Notes: generated by a model from the sequence alone, not told the origin. DNA of 64,000 bases from Gemmatimonadetes bacterium bin94 (GCA_002238865.1 MPNE01000009.1:62001-126000), one strand, 5' to 3'; positions 9,005-19,193 are shown, numbered from the stretch's first letter. Numbers and translations are program-made.

Positions 9005-10138
9005 GTGGGCGACACCCTGGAGTCGCTGATCGAAGGGTGGGATGGGCTGGGGGTGGTCACGTCCCGCCACCGAGAGACCGGAAGCTGGATCTTCATCGCG
9101 CTTCACAACGACACGCTGGGCCGTCCGTCGGGCGGCTGTCGTCTGAAAAGCTATCCCTCGCCCGCCGATGGGCTGCGGGACGCGATGCGCCTGGCCGAGG
9201 GCATGACCTACAAGTGGGCGGCCATGGGATTGGGGTATGGAGGCGGGAAGTCCGTTCTGGTCGTACCCGGGCCGCTCGCGGGCGAGCCCCGCCGGAGCCT
9301 GTTCACCCGCCTCGGGCAGGTCATGAACGCACTCAACGGAGCCTACGGTGTCGGGGTTGACATGGGGACCACCCCCCAGGACATGGAATTCCTGGCCACC
9401 GTTACCCCACACGTCGCCGGGCCGCGCGTTGTCGGTCCGCCTCCGGACCCCGGGCCGTTTACCGCAACGGGTGTGTACGAGGGGATCCGGGCAGCCGTGG
9501 CCCACCGGGACGGCAGCCCGGATCTGAAGGGCAAGTCGGTGCTGATCCAGGGCGTGGGCGACGTGGGGCACCCGCTCGCCCGCCTGCTGCGCGACTCCGG
9601 GGCAAGGGTAATCGCATCGGACATCGACCGAGCGCGCGCCTCGGCCGTCGCCGAGGAGTGCGGCGGCACGACCGTGGCCCCAGGTGAGGTGTACGATACC
9701 GAGTGCGACGTTTACGCTCCGAGCGCCATCGGTGCGACGGTCAACGAGCGCACCATCGGACGCCTGCGCTGCCGAGTGATTGCCGGATCCGCCAACAACC
9801 AGCTGGAGAAGCCGGACGACGCGGACCGGGTCAGGGAGCGAGGCATCCTTTATGCGCCGGACTATGTCATTAACGGGGGTGGGGCGATGGCGTTTGGATT
9901 GATGGAACAGGGGATTCTGGACATGGACGAGCTGACGGCGCGAGTGCGCTCCATCGGAGGGACCCTGGCCGGGATCTTCCGGGAAGCCGACGCACGCGGC
10001 ATCTCGCCCGTCGATGCGGCGCATCGGCGAGCGCTCGGAGTCCTCGCACGGGGCGGCTCCGCCAACTCTGGCCGACCGGGCGCTTCACGCGGACATTTCG
10101 ACAACGACAGGAGGCGCGGCCATGAGGATCACGCATAG
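9005..10138 (+). CDS. Glu/Leu/Phe/Val dehydrogenase family (leucine dehydrogenase-like)
   Basis: LGRPSGGCRLKSYPSPADGLRDAMRLAEGMTYKWAAMGLGYGGGKSV; GVGDVGHPLARLL Rossmann segment; GSANNQL. Confidence 0.88.
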   Translation: MGDTLESLIEGWDGLGVVTSRHRETGSWIFIALHNDTLGRPSGGCRLKSYPSPADGLRDAMRLAEGMTYKWAAMGLGYGGGKSVLVVPGPLAGEPRRSLFTRLGQVMNALNGAYGVGVDMGTTPQDMEFLATVTPHVAGPRVVGPPPDPGPFTATGVYEGIRAAVAHRDGSPDLKGKSVLIQGVGDVGHPLARLLRDSGARVIASDIDRARASAVAEECGGTTVAPGEVYDTECDVYAPSAIGATVNERTIGRLRCRVIAGSANNQLEKPDDADRVRERGILYAPDYVINGGGAMAFGLMEQGILDMDELTARVRSIGGTLAGIFREADARGISPVDAAHRRALGVLARGGSANSGRPGASRGHFDNDRRRGHEDHA

Positions 10139-10706
10139 ACCGCTGCTTGCAGGGGCGCTGCTCTTTCTTCTGCCCACCGGAGATGCCGAGGGACAGCAGA
10201 GAGGAGAGGGCGAATCGAACGAGGAGGCCTTCCTTCGCGCCGTGGGCGAGCATTTCGGTACCCCGCACCGCGAGATCCTGGTGCTGGCGCAGTGGAGGTT
10301 GCCGGCCGGCGAGATACCGGTGGTCCTCTGCCTGGCGAGCGGGGCCGGGGTGTCGCCGGATGTCGTGGTTGCCCAGCGGCGAAGGGGGGGCAACTGGATG
10401 GAGATTGCTCGCGGCTACTCGGTCAACGCCGGGGATTTCCATGTGCCGATCGACGGCCCCACCGGTTTCCTGAGGGGTGCGTACGAACGGTTCGGTGCCA
10501 AGCCGGCGTCGGAGTGGCGTGATCTCCTCCTGTCCGACGACGAGGTCGTGGGCCTTGTGAACGTGCGCTTTCTGTCCCGTTCCCTGGGGCTGCCTCCCGG
10601 GCGCGTGCTGAGTGCGCTGGGGGATGGAGGCGACATCGTGGCCGTATTCCGGCAGCTGAAGGGCGCTGGTGGGGGGGCGGGCACCGTAGCCGGGCGAGGA
10701 TGTTGA
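10122..10706 (+). CDS. Uncharacterised secreted protein
   Basis: Signal-like [65 protein letters not shown]; no confident family. Confidence 0.6.
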   Translation: MRITHRPLLAGALLFLLPTGDAEGQQRGEGESNEEAFLRAVGEHFGTPHREILVLAQWRLPAGEIPVVLCLASGAGVSPDVVVAQRRRGGNWMEIARGYSVNAGDFHVPIDGPTGFLRGAYERFGAKPASEWRDLLLSDDEVVGLVNVRFLSRSLGLPPGRVLSALGDGGDIVAVFRQLKGAGGGAGTVAGRGC

Positions 10707-11371
10707 GCGCGCCCCGCTACGTCCCGCTCGCTTCCTACGCCGAGTACCCGCCGGCCGAAATGGAGCGGCGGGCGGCCGGTTTTCGCGCCGAGGTCACCCG
10801 GCGGCGGACAGTGCGGGAGTACAGCGACCGCCCGGTTCCCCGCAGGGTGATCGAGGAGTGCCTTGCAGCGGCCGGAACGGCGCCGAGCGGAGCGAACCAC
10901 CAGCCGTGGCACTTCGTCGTCGTCTCCGACCCGGAGGTGAAGGCCCGCATTCGTGCCGCGGCCGAGGACGAGGAGCGTGCCTTCTACAACGGGGGCGCCC
11001 CGCAGGAGTGGCTCGACGCTCTGGCCGCGCTCGGGACCGACGAGCACAAGCCGTTTCTGGAGACGGCGCCGTACCTCATCGCCATCTTTGCCGAGCGGTA
11101 CATGTTTGGCGCCGACGGCGGGAGGGTGAAGAACTATTACGTCCAGGAGAGTGTGGGCATCGCGACGGGGATCCTCATTACCGCGCTGCACCACGCGGGG
11201 CTGGCGACGCTGACCCACACGCCGTCGCCGATGAACTTCCTCAACGAGATCCTGGGTCGGCCCCCGAACGAGCGGCCGTTTCTCCTCCTGGTCACGGGAT
11301 ATCCTGCCGAGCACGCACGGGTGCCGGCGATCACGAAGAAGCCGTTGAACGAGATCGCGACGTTTCGGTAG
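10700..11371 (+). CDS. Nitroreductase family protein
   Basis: [42 protein letters not shown]. Confidence 0.9.
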   Translation: MLSAPRYVPLASYAEYPPAEMERRAAGFRAEVTRRRTVREYSDRPVPRRVIEECLAAAGTAPSGANHQPWHFVVVSDPEVKARIRAAAEDEERAFYNGGAPQEWLDALAALGTDEHKPFLETAPYLIAIFAERYMFGADGGRVKNYYVQESVGIATGILITALHHAGLATLTHTPSPMNFLNEILGRPPNERPFLLLVTGYPAEHARVPAITKKPLNEIATFR

Positions 11372-11525
11372 TTCGGCCCGGCGGCGGGCCCGGTCCGGTG
11401 GCGCTGTTCGCATTCAGGAACCCGTGTTCCGTCCGGCCGACTTTCCCCCCGCACCCGGTACGTTGTAGACTCTGTCCCGGAGGCATCAAACGGACACGGT
11501 TCCCTACAAGCCATCGGGAGTCCTC

Positions 11526-13436
11526 ATGGGCGTCGACGTAGCCCCCAAGCGAACACCGGAAGCCATCCGGATCTTCACGCGTGCGCTGCTGAGAGACCTG
11601 CAGGGGCTGGAGCGGATCCTGGCAGGCGGGATGATCGAGTCCGGCATCCGCCGCTTCGGCGCGGAACAGGAGTTCTTCCTCGTCAACGAGGCGTGGAGGC
11701 CGGCGCCGGTCGCGGTGGAGGTACTGGAGGACCTGAACGACGACCCGTTCACCACAGAGCTGGCGCGCTTCAATCTGGAAGCGAATCTGTCACCGCGCGT
11801 CCTGGAGGGGTCGTGCTTCTCGGACATGCACGCGGAGCTCGACGGCTACGTCACCCGGGTGCGTGACGCGGCCCGGCGGCACGATTCGGAGGTCATCCTG
11901 ACGGGCATCCTGCCCACGCTCACCAAGTCCGACCTTTCGCTCGACAACATCACGCCTCGTGCGCGCTACCATGTCCTCAACGAAGCCATGAAGGCCGGTC
12001 GCAGCGCCTTCAAGCTGCGGATCCGGGGCACCGACGAACTGATGATCCAGCACGACTCGGTGATGCTCGAGGCGTGCAACACGAGCGCCCAGGTCCACCT
12101 TCAGGTCACGGCCGATGAGTTCGCCCACTTCTACAACGTGGCCCAGGCCGTGACCGGGCCGATCCTCGCCTGCTGCGTCAACTCGCCGCTCCTCTTCGGC
12201 CGGAAACTCTGGGCCGAAACCCGGATCGCCCTCTTCGCGCAGTCCCTGGACACGCGTGGCGCCGACCTTCACATGCGCGAGATGAGCCCCCGCGTGCGGT
12301 TCGGCGGAAGCTGGCTCGAGAAGTCGGTCACCGAACTGTTCCAGGAAGACATCGCCACCTTCCGGGTGCTCCTCGCCACAGATATCGACGAGGACCCGCT
12401 GGCGGTGCTTGACGAAGGAGGCGTACCGAAGCTGAGCGCCCTCGCGCTCTTCAACGGCACCGTGTATCGCTGGAACCGGCCCTGCTACGGGATCTCCAAG
12501 GGGAAGCCGCATCTCAGAATCGAATGCCGCGCGCTGCCGGCCGGGCCATCCACGATTGACGAGATGGCCAACACCGTGTTCTGGATCGGGGCGGTGCTGG
12601 GCATGGCCGGCAAGGTTCCGGATCTGACCGAGCGCATGGAGTTCGACGACGCGAAGGGGAACTTCCTCGCCGCGTCGCGTCTCGGGCTGGGCGCCGGCAT
12701 GGCATGGCTGGACGGGACGAGCAGCCCGGCCGACCGGCTCATTCTGGATACGCTCCTCCCCCTCGCCGAGGAGGGATTGAGCGCCTATCCGGTACACAGG
12801 AGCGAGATCGATCGCTACCTGGGCGTGATTCAGCGGCGGGTGGAGGCGGGGGTTACAGGGTCGAGCTGGGCGCTGCGCTCGCTCAGCAAGCTGAAGCGGG
12901 CCGGCACCAAGGGTGAACAGCTGGCCGCGCTCACGTCCGCCACCGTCCGTCAGCAGAACGCCGGCAAGCCCCTCGTGGAGTGGGATCTGGCGGAGCTGCA
13001 CGAGGCGGGCGGATGGAAGTACAACTACCTCCGCGTCGAGCAGTACATGACCACCTCGCTGACCACGGTCAATCAGGAAGAGCTCGTTGAACTGGTCGCC
13101 TACCTGATGCACGTACGCCAGGTCCGCCATGTGCTGATCGAGGACAACGAGCACCGCCTGGTCGGAATCGTGTCCTACCGTTCGGTCCTGAAGCTGATGG
13201 CGGAGGGACGGACGCAGGCCGAAGCCGAGAGCATGCCCGTCAGCGACGTCATGGAGCGGAATCCGGTCACGGTGGCCCCCGAGACGCCCACCCTGGAAGC
13301 CATCAGCAAGATGCGCAGCAACCGGGTGTCCGCGCTGCCGGTGGTGCAGGACGGACAACTCGTCGGGCTGGTGAGCGAGACGGATTTCATGCCGATGGCG
13401 TACCATCTGCTCGAAGAGCGGCTGCAGGGGGACTAG
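11526..13436 (+). CDS. GCS2-type glutamate-cysteine ligase-like amidoligase with C-terminal CBS pair
   Basis: RRFGAEQEFFLVNE; RFNLEANLSPRVL; MIQHDSVMLEACNTSAQVHLQV; C-terminal YMTTSLTTVNQEELVELVAYLMHVRQVRHVLIEDNEHRLVGIVSYRSVL and VSDVMERNPVTVAPETPTLEAISKMRSNRVSALPVV. Confidence 0.85.
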   Translation: MGVDVAPKRTPEAIRIFTRALLRDLQGLERILAGGMIESGIRRFGAEQEFFLVNEAWRPAPVAVEVLEDLNDDPFTTELARFNLEANLSPRVLEGSCFSDMHAELDGYVTRVRDAARRHDSEVILTGILPTLTKSDLSLDNITPRARYHVLNEAMKAGRSAFKLRIRGTDELMIQHDSVMLEACNTSAQVHLQVTADEFAHFYNVAQAVTGPILACCVNSPLLFGRKLWAETRIALFAQSLDTRGADLHMREMSPRVRFGGSWLEKSVTELFQEDIATFRVLLATDIDEDPLAVLDEGGVPKLSALALFNGTVYRWNRPCYGISKGKPHLRIECRALPAGPSTIDEMANTVFWIGAVLGMAGKVPDLTERMEFDDAKGNFLAASRLGLGAGMAWLDGTSSPADRLILDTLLPLAEEGLSAYPVHRSEIDRYLGVIQRRVEAGVTGSSWALRSLSKLKRAGTKGEQLAALTSATVRQQNAGKPLVEWDLAELHEAGGWKYNYLRVEQYMTTSLTTVNQEELVELVAYLMHVRQVRHVLIEDNEHRLVGIVSYRSVLKLMAEGRTQAEAESMPVSDVMERNPVTVAPETPTLEAISKMRSNRVSALPVVQDGQLVGLVSETDFMPMAYHLLEERLQGD

Positions 13437-13445
13437 GCGGGAGTC

Positions 13446-14480
13446 GTGGACGGAGGCGAAGAGACCAGCCCGGGCGGCCCCGGCGACCCAGTGCAACCGG
13501 ATGGGATCATCGGCTGGGTGAAGGGACGTGCCGAGGGGCCGTTGCTGCTTTGCGTCGGCGGACTCCACGGCAACGAGCCCGCTGGCGTGCGGGCGCTGGA
13601 AAGCGTCGTCGAGCGGGTCAGAGAGCGCCGGCGTGTCCTTGCGGGGGATTTTGTGGCCGTCACGGGGAACCTGCGGGCGCTGTCCGCCGGCCGGCGCTTC
13701 ATGGCGTACGACCTCAACCGGGCATGGACGCCGGCGCGGTTGTTGGTGCAGCGAAGCGTGGGCGTATCTCCGAACGGGAGGGCTCCCGCTCCGGAAGATG
13801 CCGAGGTGGCCAGGATGCTCGATATCCTCCACGCGGTTTCCGTGAGGCGGCGCGGTCCGGTGTACGTCCTGGACATCCACACCACGTCCGGAGGCGGGGG
13901 GGCCTTCACCACGGCGGCGGACACTCGGCGGCACAAGGATTTCGCCATGGCGATCCCGGCCCCGCTGGTTTTGCGCCTCGACGAGCACCTCGAGGGCACG
14001 CTCACCAGCCACCTCGCCCGGCTCGGCTACACCGCGGCGGTCTTCGAGTGCGGTCAGCACCAGGAGGCGGAGTCGCAGGTTCGGGCCGCCTGCGCAATCT
14101 GGCTGGCCATTCGTGCGGCGGGGCTCATCGAGGACGCCCAGGTGCCCGAGGCCCGGCAGGGCTGGACCGCGCTGGAGGAGGCCTACCGGCGGCTTCCGAG
14201 GATCCTGGAGATGAAGTACCGCCACCCGGTGACGAAAACCGACCGTTACAGGACCCGTCCCGGCTTCCGGAACTTCCAATGGGTCCGGGTTGGAGACGTG
14301 ATCGGAGACGACCGGCGCGGTGAAGTCGTGGTTCCCGCAAGCGGCAGAGTCCTGATGCCACTGTATCAGGAACAGGGCGAGGACGGCTTTTTCGTGGTCA
14401 GGGACATCAAGACCCGCGCCGACCAGGATGCCGCGGCTGGCCAGGGGGGTGCAGCGGCGGCGCCGGGCGCGAACGGGTAG
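13446..14480 (+). CDS. Succinylglutamate desuccinylase/aspartoacylase (AstE/AspA) family zinc hydrolase
   Basis: VGGLHGNEPAGVRAL (zinc HxxE); VLDIHTTSGGGG; VFECGQHQEAES. Confidence 0.85.
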   Translation: MDGGEETSPGGPGDPVQPDGIIGWVKGRAEGPLLLCVGGLHGNEPAGVRALESVVERVRERRRVLAGDFVAVTGNLRALSAGRRFMAYDLNRAWTPARLLVQRSVGVSPNGRAPAPEDAEVARMLDILHAVSVRRRGPVYVLDIHTTSGGGGAFTTAADTRRHKDFAMAIPAPLVLRLDEHLEGTLTSHLARLGYTAAVFECGQHQEAESQVRAACAIWLAIRAAGLIEDAQVPEARQGWTALEEAYRRLPRILEMKYRHPVTKTDRYRTRPGFRNFQWVRVGDVIGDDRRGEVVVPASGRVLMPLYQEQGEDGFFVVRDIKTRADQDAAAGQGGAAAAPGANG

Positions 14481-14483
14481 ATC

Positions 14484-15188
14484 GTGTGCGGCCGCTTCAC
14501 CCTGACCCGGAACCTCGACGCGATCGCCGACACCTTCGGGACCGGGATCGCGCCCGGACTGAGTGACCACGAACCACGGTACAACATTGCGCCGACCGAG
14601 GAAGCCCCGGTCGTGATCGCGGCGCCTGGCGGGCGTCGCGCCGGACCGATGCGGTGGGGCCTCGTGCCCGCCTGGGCAAAGGATGTGCGGATCGGGGCAC
14701 GGCTCATCAACGCCCGCTCCGAGACGGTGGGGACAAGGAACGCGTTCCGCGAGTCCTTCCTTGCCAGGCGCTGCCTCGTGCCCGCCGACGGATTCTACGA
14801 GTGGGAGGCCCGCCACGCGGAGGGTCCCGGCGGGAAACCGCGTGTGCGCAAACAGCCGTACTGGATCCACCGCCCAGGCGCGGGTCTCTTCGCAATGGCG
14901 GGGATCTGGGCGCTGTGGTCATCCGGACCGGACTCCCGCCTCGCCACGTTCTCCGTGCTCACTCGAGACGCCCCCGACCCCATCCGCTGGCTACACGACC
15001 GTGTGCCGGTCATCCTGCCCGAAGACGGTTGGACCGACTGGCTTGCCCGAGGCACCCCGCCAGAGGCGCTCGGCGACATCCTCGGCTCCGCCGATCCCCC
15101 CGAACTGCAGCTGCACCCGGTGTCCCGGGCCGTAAACCGCGCGGGCTACGACGCCCCGGACTGTATCAGAGAGGCTACGCCGGGGTAG
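14484..15188 (+). CDS. SOS response-associated peptidase (SRAP; YedK/HMCES family)
   Basis: N-terminal MCGRFTLT (Cys2); YNIAPTEEAPVV; RWGLVPAWAKD; INARSETV; CLVPADGFYEWE. Confidence 0.93.
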   Translation: MCGRFTLTRNLDAIADTFGTGIAPGLSDHEPRYNIAPTEEAPVVIAAPGGRRAGPMRWGLVPAWAKDVRIGARLINARSETVGTRNAFRESFLARRCLVPADGFYEWEARHAEGPGGKPRVRKQPYWIHRPGAGLFAMAGIWALWSSGPDSRLATFSVLTRDAPDPIRWLHDRVPVILPEDGWTDWLARGTPPEALGDILGSADPPELQLHPVSRAVNRAGYDAPDCIREATPG

Positions 15189-16293
15189 CCGCGAACACGG
15201 ACGCCAGGCGGTCGAGCGCGGGGACGAGCTCATCCTCCGGGGGACCGAATCCGACGCGCATCGTCCCTTCGATCCCGAAGTGGGCGCCCGGGACCACCAG
15301 AAGGCTGTGCTCCACGCGCAGCTGCTCAGCCAGCTCGAGCGAACTTCCCGGAGCGTGATACCGAACCATGGAGATCGCGCCCGCGTCGGGCGGAGTCATG
15401 GTGAACAACCCGTTGTGGGCATCGGTCCACGCCGTCAACACGCCGAGGTTGTCGCGGATGATCTTCCGGGTCCGCGCAAGGATCGCGGGGCGCACGCCTG
15501 GCGAGAGCGCGATTGTCGCAAGGGCGTCCGAGAGCGACGGTGGCGCGATGGTGGTGTAGTCGGTGCGGGCCCAGAGCCGTTCCACCACCTCGTCGGGACC
15601 GGCGACCCAACCCAGCCTGACGCCGGGGAGAGCATATGCCTTGGAGAGCGAGTTCGTCACCAGAACCTTGTCGTAGCGCCCCCAGAAGCTGGGGACCGGA
15701 TCGGTGCCCACTTCGGCGCCACGATAGACTTCGTCACAGAGGATCCAGGCTCCGTGCCGGTCAGCCAGGGTGACGATGGTGTCCATCTCCCCTTCCGTGA
15801 GGGCCACACCCGTGGGGTTGTTGGGGTTCGTGATCAGGATGAACCCGGCACCGGCGGCAAGTGCCGACTCGAGCTGGTCGAGGTCGGGGCGCCAACCCGC
15901 TTCCTCCCGAAGGTGGAAGGGCAGGAACCCCCCGTCGAAGTTCTCGATGAGTCCCGGTACCTGCATGTAGTTGGGAAGCATGACCGCCACCGGCTTGCCC
16001 GGGGCCGCCAACTCCCAGAACGCCACGAAGTTGGCCTCCGCTCCGCCGATGGTAACGACCACGGAGCGGTCCGTGGCGCCTGGGTACTGGGCCGCGATGA
16101 GCGCCCGGAGTTCGTCCGAGCCGTTGGACTGACCATAACCCAGACGGACCGACGAGAGGTCGGCCGAACCGTCGCCGTACTCCAGGAGTTCACCCACCGT
16201 GAGCGGATGAACACCGCTCTCCGAGAGGTTGTAGTCGACCCGGTGCTCATAGGTGGATTGCCACCGCTCCATCTGGAATGGGATGAATCCCAC
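15175..16293 (-). CDS. PLP-dependent aminotransferase class I/II
   Basis: ITNPNNPTGVALTEGEMD; WILCDEVYRGAE; VTNSLSKAYALPGVRLGWVAG. Confidence 0.88.
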   Translation of the reverse strand: MGFIPFQMERWQSTYEHRVDYNLSESGVHPLTVGELLEYGDGSADLSSVRLGYGQSNGSDELRALIAAQYPGATDRSVVVTIGGAEANFVAFWELAAPGKPVAVMLPNYMQVPGLIENFDGGFLPFHLREEAGWRPDLDQLESALAAGAGFILITNPNNPTGVALTEGEMDTIVTLADRHGAWILCDEVYRGAEVGTDPVPSFWGRYDKVLVTNSLSKAYALPGVRLGWVAGPDEVVERLWARTDYTTIAPPSLSDALATIALSPGVRPAILARTRKIIRDNLGVLTAWTDAHNGLFTMTPPDAGAISMVRYHAPGSSLELAEQLRVEHSLLVVPGAHFGIEGTMRVGFGPPEDELVPALDRLASVFAATPA

Positions 16294-16373
16294 GGCCTGC
16301 CTCCTTGTGCCGGTACGTCATTGGCGAGACTCTTCTCGAAGGGGAAAGATGGCGAAACGCGGGTCCGGGAGAA

Positions 16374-17636
16374 ATGATCGACATCGAAGAGCATGTGCTC
16401 GACAATGGTCTGAAGGTCGTGTTGGCTCCGGACCGAACTACCCCGGTGGTCGGCGTCAATCTGTGGTACGGCGTGGGTTCCAGGAACGAGCCTTCCGGCC
16501 GAACCGGCTTCGCCCACCTCTTCGAACACCTGATGTTCCAGGGCTCGGCCCACGTCCCCAGGAACGGGCACTTCCACTTCATCGAGCGAGTGGGGGGGTC
16601 GGCCAACGCCACGACGTGGTTTGACCGCACCAACTACTACGAGACGGTGCCCTCCCACCACCTGGACCTCGCACTCTGGCTCGAGTCCGATCGGATGGGG
16701 TGGATGCTTCCGGCGATGACCGGGGAGAAGCTCGAAAACCAGCGCCAGGTCGTCATGAACGAACGGCGCCAGCGGTATGACAACCAGCCGTACGGAGACT
16801 GGGACGAGCGCATCCAGTCCCTTCTCTTCCCGGCGACCCATCCGTACCATCACACGGTGATCGGCTCGATGGAGGACATTGCCGCCGCGTCGCTTCCCGA
16901 CGTCCGGAACTTTTTCGCCACCTACTACGTCCCCAACAACGCCGTGCTCTCGATCTGCGGCGACTGCGACCCCGACGAGGCCGTCGAGCGTGCACGGCAC
17001 TACTTCGACCCGATCGGGCCCGGCCCGGAGCCGCCATCCATCCCCGGCACCGCCCGGATACCCTTCGCGACCGGCGGGACCCTGCGCGCCGATGTCCGTG
17101 CGGCCGTACCCCTGCCAAAGGTCTACATGGCCTCCCGGGTACCACCGTTCACCGCCGATGCCTTCTACGCCGGCGAGGTTGTGTCCTACTGCCTGGGCCG
17201 GGGACGGTCCTCACGGCTGTACGACCGCGTGGTCCGGAACCTCGAAGCCGAGTCGGCGACCTGCCACCTCCTCCCGCTCACGACCGGCGCGGCCATTTTC
17301 CTGGTCATTGCCACCGGGTTCCCTCACACCGACGTGGACGAGCTCGAGCGGTCCGTGGTCCGGGAGATCGAGGGAATCGGCGACCTCACCGAAGAGGAGG
17401 CCGCGCGCGCAATCATCGGCTCGGAGACGTCGACGCTCAGACAGCTGCAGCGGGTGGAGACCCGGGCCGACCTCCTTTCGATGTATGCCACCCATTTCGG
17501 TGACGCCACGCGCCTCGAACGTGACCTGAGGAGGCTCCGCAGCGTGACGGTGCGGGAAGCGCGGGATTGGGGCCGAAGCTACCTGCACGGCGAAAACCGC
17601 GTGTCGGTGCGATATATCCCGGAGGAGTCGTCGTGA
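16374..17636 (+). CDS. M16 family zinc peptidase (catalytic-type subunit)
   Basis: VLDNGLKVVLAPDRTTPVVGVNLWYGVGSRNEPSGRTGFAHLFEHLMFQGS (HxxEH). Confidence 0.9.
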   Translation: MIDIEEHVLDNGLKVVLAPDRTTPVVGVNLWYGVGSRNEPSGRTGFAHLFEHLMFQGSAHVPRNGHFHFIERVGGSANATTWFDRTNYYETVPSHHLDLALWLESDRMGWMLPAMTGEKLENQRQVVMNERRQRYDNQPYGDWDERIQSLLFPATHPYHHTVIGSMEDIAAASLPDVRNFFATYYVPNNAVLSICGDCDPDEAVERARHYFDPIGPGPEPPSIPGTARIPFATGGTLRADVRAAVPLPKVYMASRVPPFTADAFYAGEVVSYCLGRGRSSRLYDRVVRNLEAESATCHLLPLTTGAAIFLVIATGFPHTDVDELERSVVREIEGIGDLTEEEAARAIIGSETSTLRQLQRVETRADLLSMYATHFGDATRLERDLRRLRSVTVREARDWGRSYLHGENRVSVRYIPEESS

Positions 17637-17703
17637 TGCGTCGGCGGTCGCGGCCGCACTGGACGTTCCGGGTTGCCCGACGCCCGACTGACGAGCCGCC
17701 GGG

Positions 17704-19165
17704 ATGACCGACCGGACCGTGCCACCGGTTTCGGGCCCGATCCGCCCGTACGAGTTCCCCCCCGTCTCCCGGAAGCGACTCGAGAACGGCCTGGAGGTGT
17801 GCGTGGTGCCCACGACCTCGCTTCCGATCGTGACGGCCATGGTGGTGCTGCCCGGGGGAGAGACGGCCGTGCCGGCGCAACAGGCCGGGTTGGCGGTGCT
17901 CTCGGGCGACGCGCTGGAAGGCGGGACCGAGCGTTTGACCAGCCGCGAACTTGCCGGGGCGCTGGAGGGCGTGGGAGCGAGCTTCGGAGCGGCGACGGGC
18001 TGGGACTCCACCACGGTGGCCGTCGCGTGCCAGGCGGATGTGCTCGCCGACGCCATGCCCCTGCTGGCACAGATGGTGCATTCGCCGACCTTCGAAAAGT
18101 CCGAATTCGACCGCTACAGGGCGCAACGGCTGGCCTCCGCGGCCCGCCGCCGGATGAACCCGTCGGCCATCGCCGCCGATGCGCACGCCCGCCACGTCTT
18201 CTCCCAGGGCGACACCTACAGGGCCCCGCCGGCGGCCCCCCGCCCCCCCCCGCGGGCCCCCCCCGTCGCCCCCCGCCCCCGAGGCGCCCGCCCGCCACGT
18301 CTTCTCCGAGGGCGACACCTACAGCCGCCCGCTGGGCGGGACCGAGGACTCCGTGGGGACGTTGGAGGCAAGTGACGCCCGCCGCTTCGTAGCGGCCAGG
18401 TACGGGCCAGCCTCGGCGGCCGTGGTGCTCGTGGGCGATCTGGACACGGCCGAGGCCGGTGCACTTGCCGACCGGGAGTTGGGCGGATGGACGCGCGACG
18501 CGGGAGCAGTGCCCTCGCCGAGCGCGTCGCCGCGGCTCCGCGAGCGAGCGGTGCACCTGGTCCATCGCCCGGGATCGGTTCAGTCGCAGATCCGGGTGGG
18601 CCATGTGGGCGTGCCGCGTGCCGTTGACGACTACTTCCCCCTGATCGTGCTCAACCTGATACTCGGAGGTTCGTTCTCGTCGCGCCTCAACCTGAACCTG
18701 CGCGAGCGGCACGGCTTCACCTACGGCGTGCGTTCCGCCTTCGCTCCGCGGCGGGGTCCGGGCCCCTTTTCGGTGTCCACCGCCGTCGAGAACGCGGTCA
18801 CGGGTGCGGCCATTGCCGAGATTTTCACCGAGATCGAGGACCTGGTGAACGGGGGGCCGACGAGCGAGGAGGTCGAAACCGCCACGAGCTACCTGGCCGG
18901 GGTGTTTCCGCTGCGCATGGAGACCACGGGGCAGATCGCGTCCCGGATCGCCGAGATGTTCGTCTACGGACTTCCCGAGGATTACTACCGGAGCTACCGG
19001 GACCGGGTTCGGGAGGTCACGTGCGAGGATGCCGCCCTGGCCGGGCAGTCGCACATCCGCCCAGCCGAACTGTGCGCGGTCGTGGTGGGGGACGCGGACG
19101 CCGTGGCGCCGCAACTGGAAGCCCTGGAGATCGGCCCCGTGACCGTACACCGGGCAGGCCGATGA
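17704..19165 (+). pseudogene. M16 family peptidase (non-catalytic-type subunit), frameshifted at about 18222-18324
   Basis: ORF 17704..18375 and ORF 18179..19165 are two halves of one M16 protein in different frames; removing a 103-nt unit (18222-18324) restores a single frame. Confidence 0.75.
18181..18324 (+). repeat. 41-nt imperfect direct repeat flanking a 62-nt C/G-rich insert
   Basis: gcgcacgcccgccacgtcttctcccagggcgacacctacag (18181-18221) and gcgcccgcccgccacgtcttctccgagggcgacacctacag (18284-18324) flank 18222-18283, which is nearly all C/G. Confidence 0.9.
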
Positions 19166-19193
19166 ATGCCCTCTCGCCTGCCGCGGTTCGGGC

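Noticed and set aside
11375-11390. Hairpin GGCCCG-GCGG-CGGGCC after the nitroreductase gene
   Set aside because: No T-tract follows and such GC hairpins are common by chance here; not supported as a terminator.
11790-14870. 1026-aa minus-strand ORF
   Set aside because: Antisense shadow of the GCS2-CBS, AstE-type and SRAP genes. Long stop-free antisense frames are expected at this GC content; low-complexity H/P/R/G composition and no recognisable domain.
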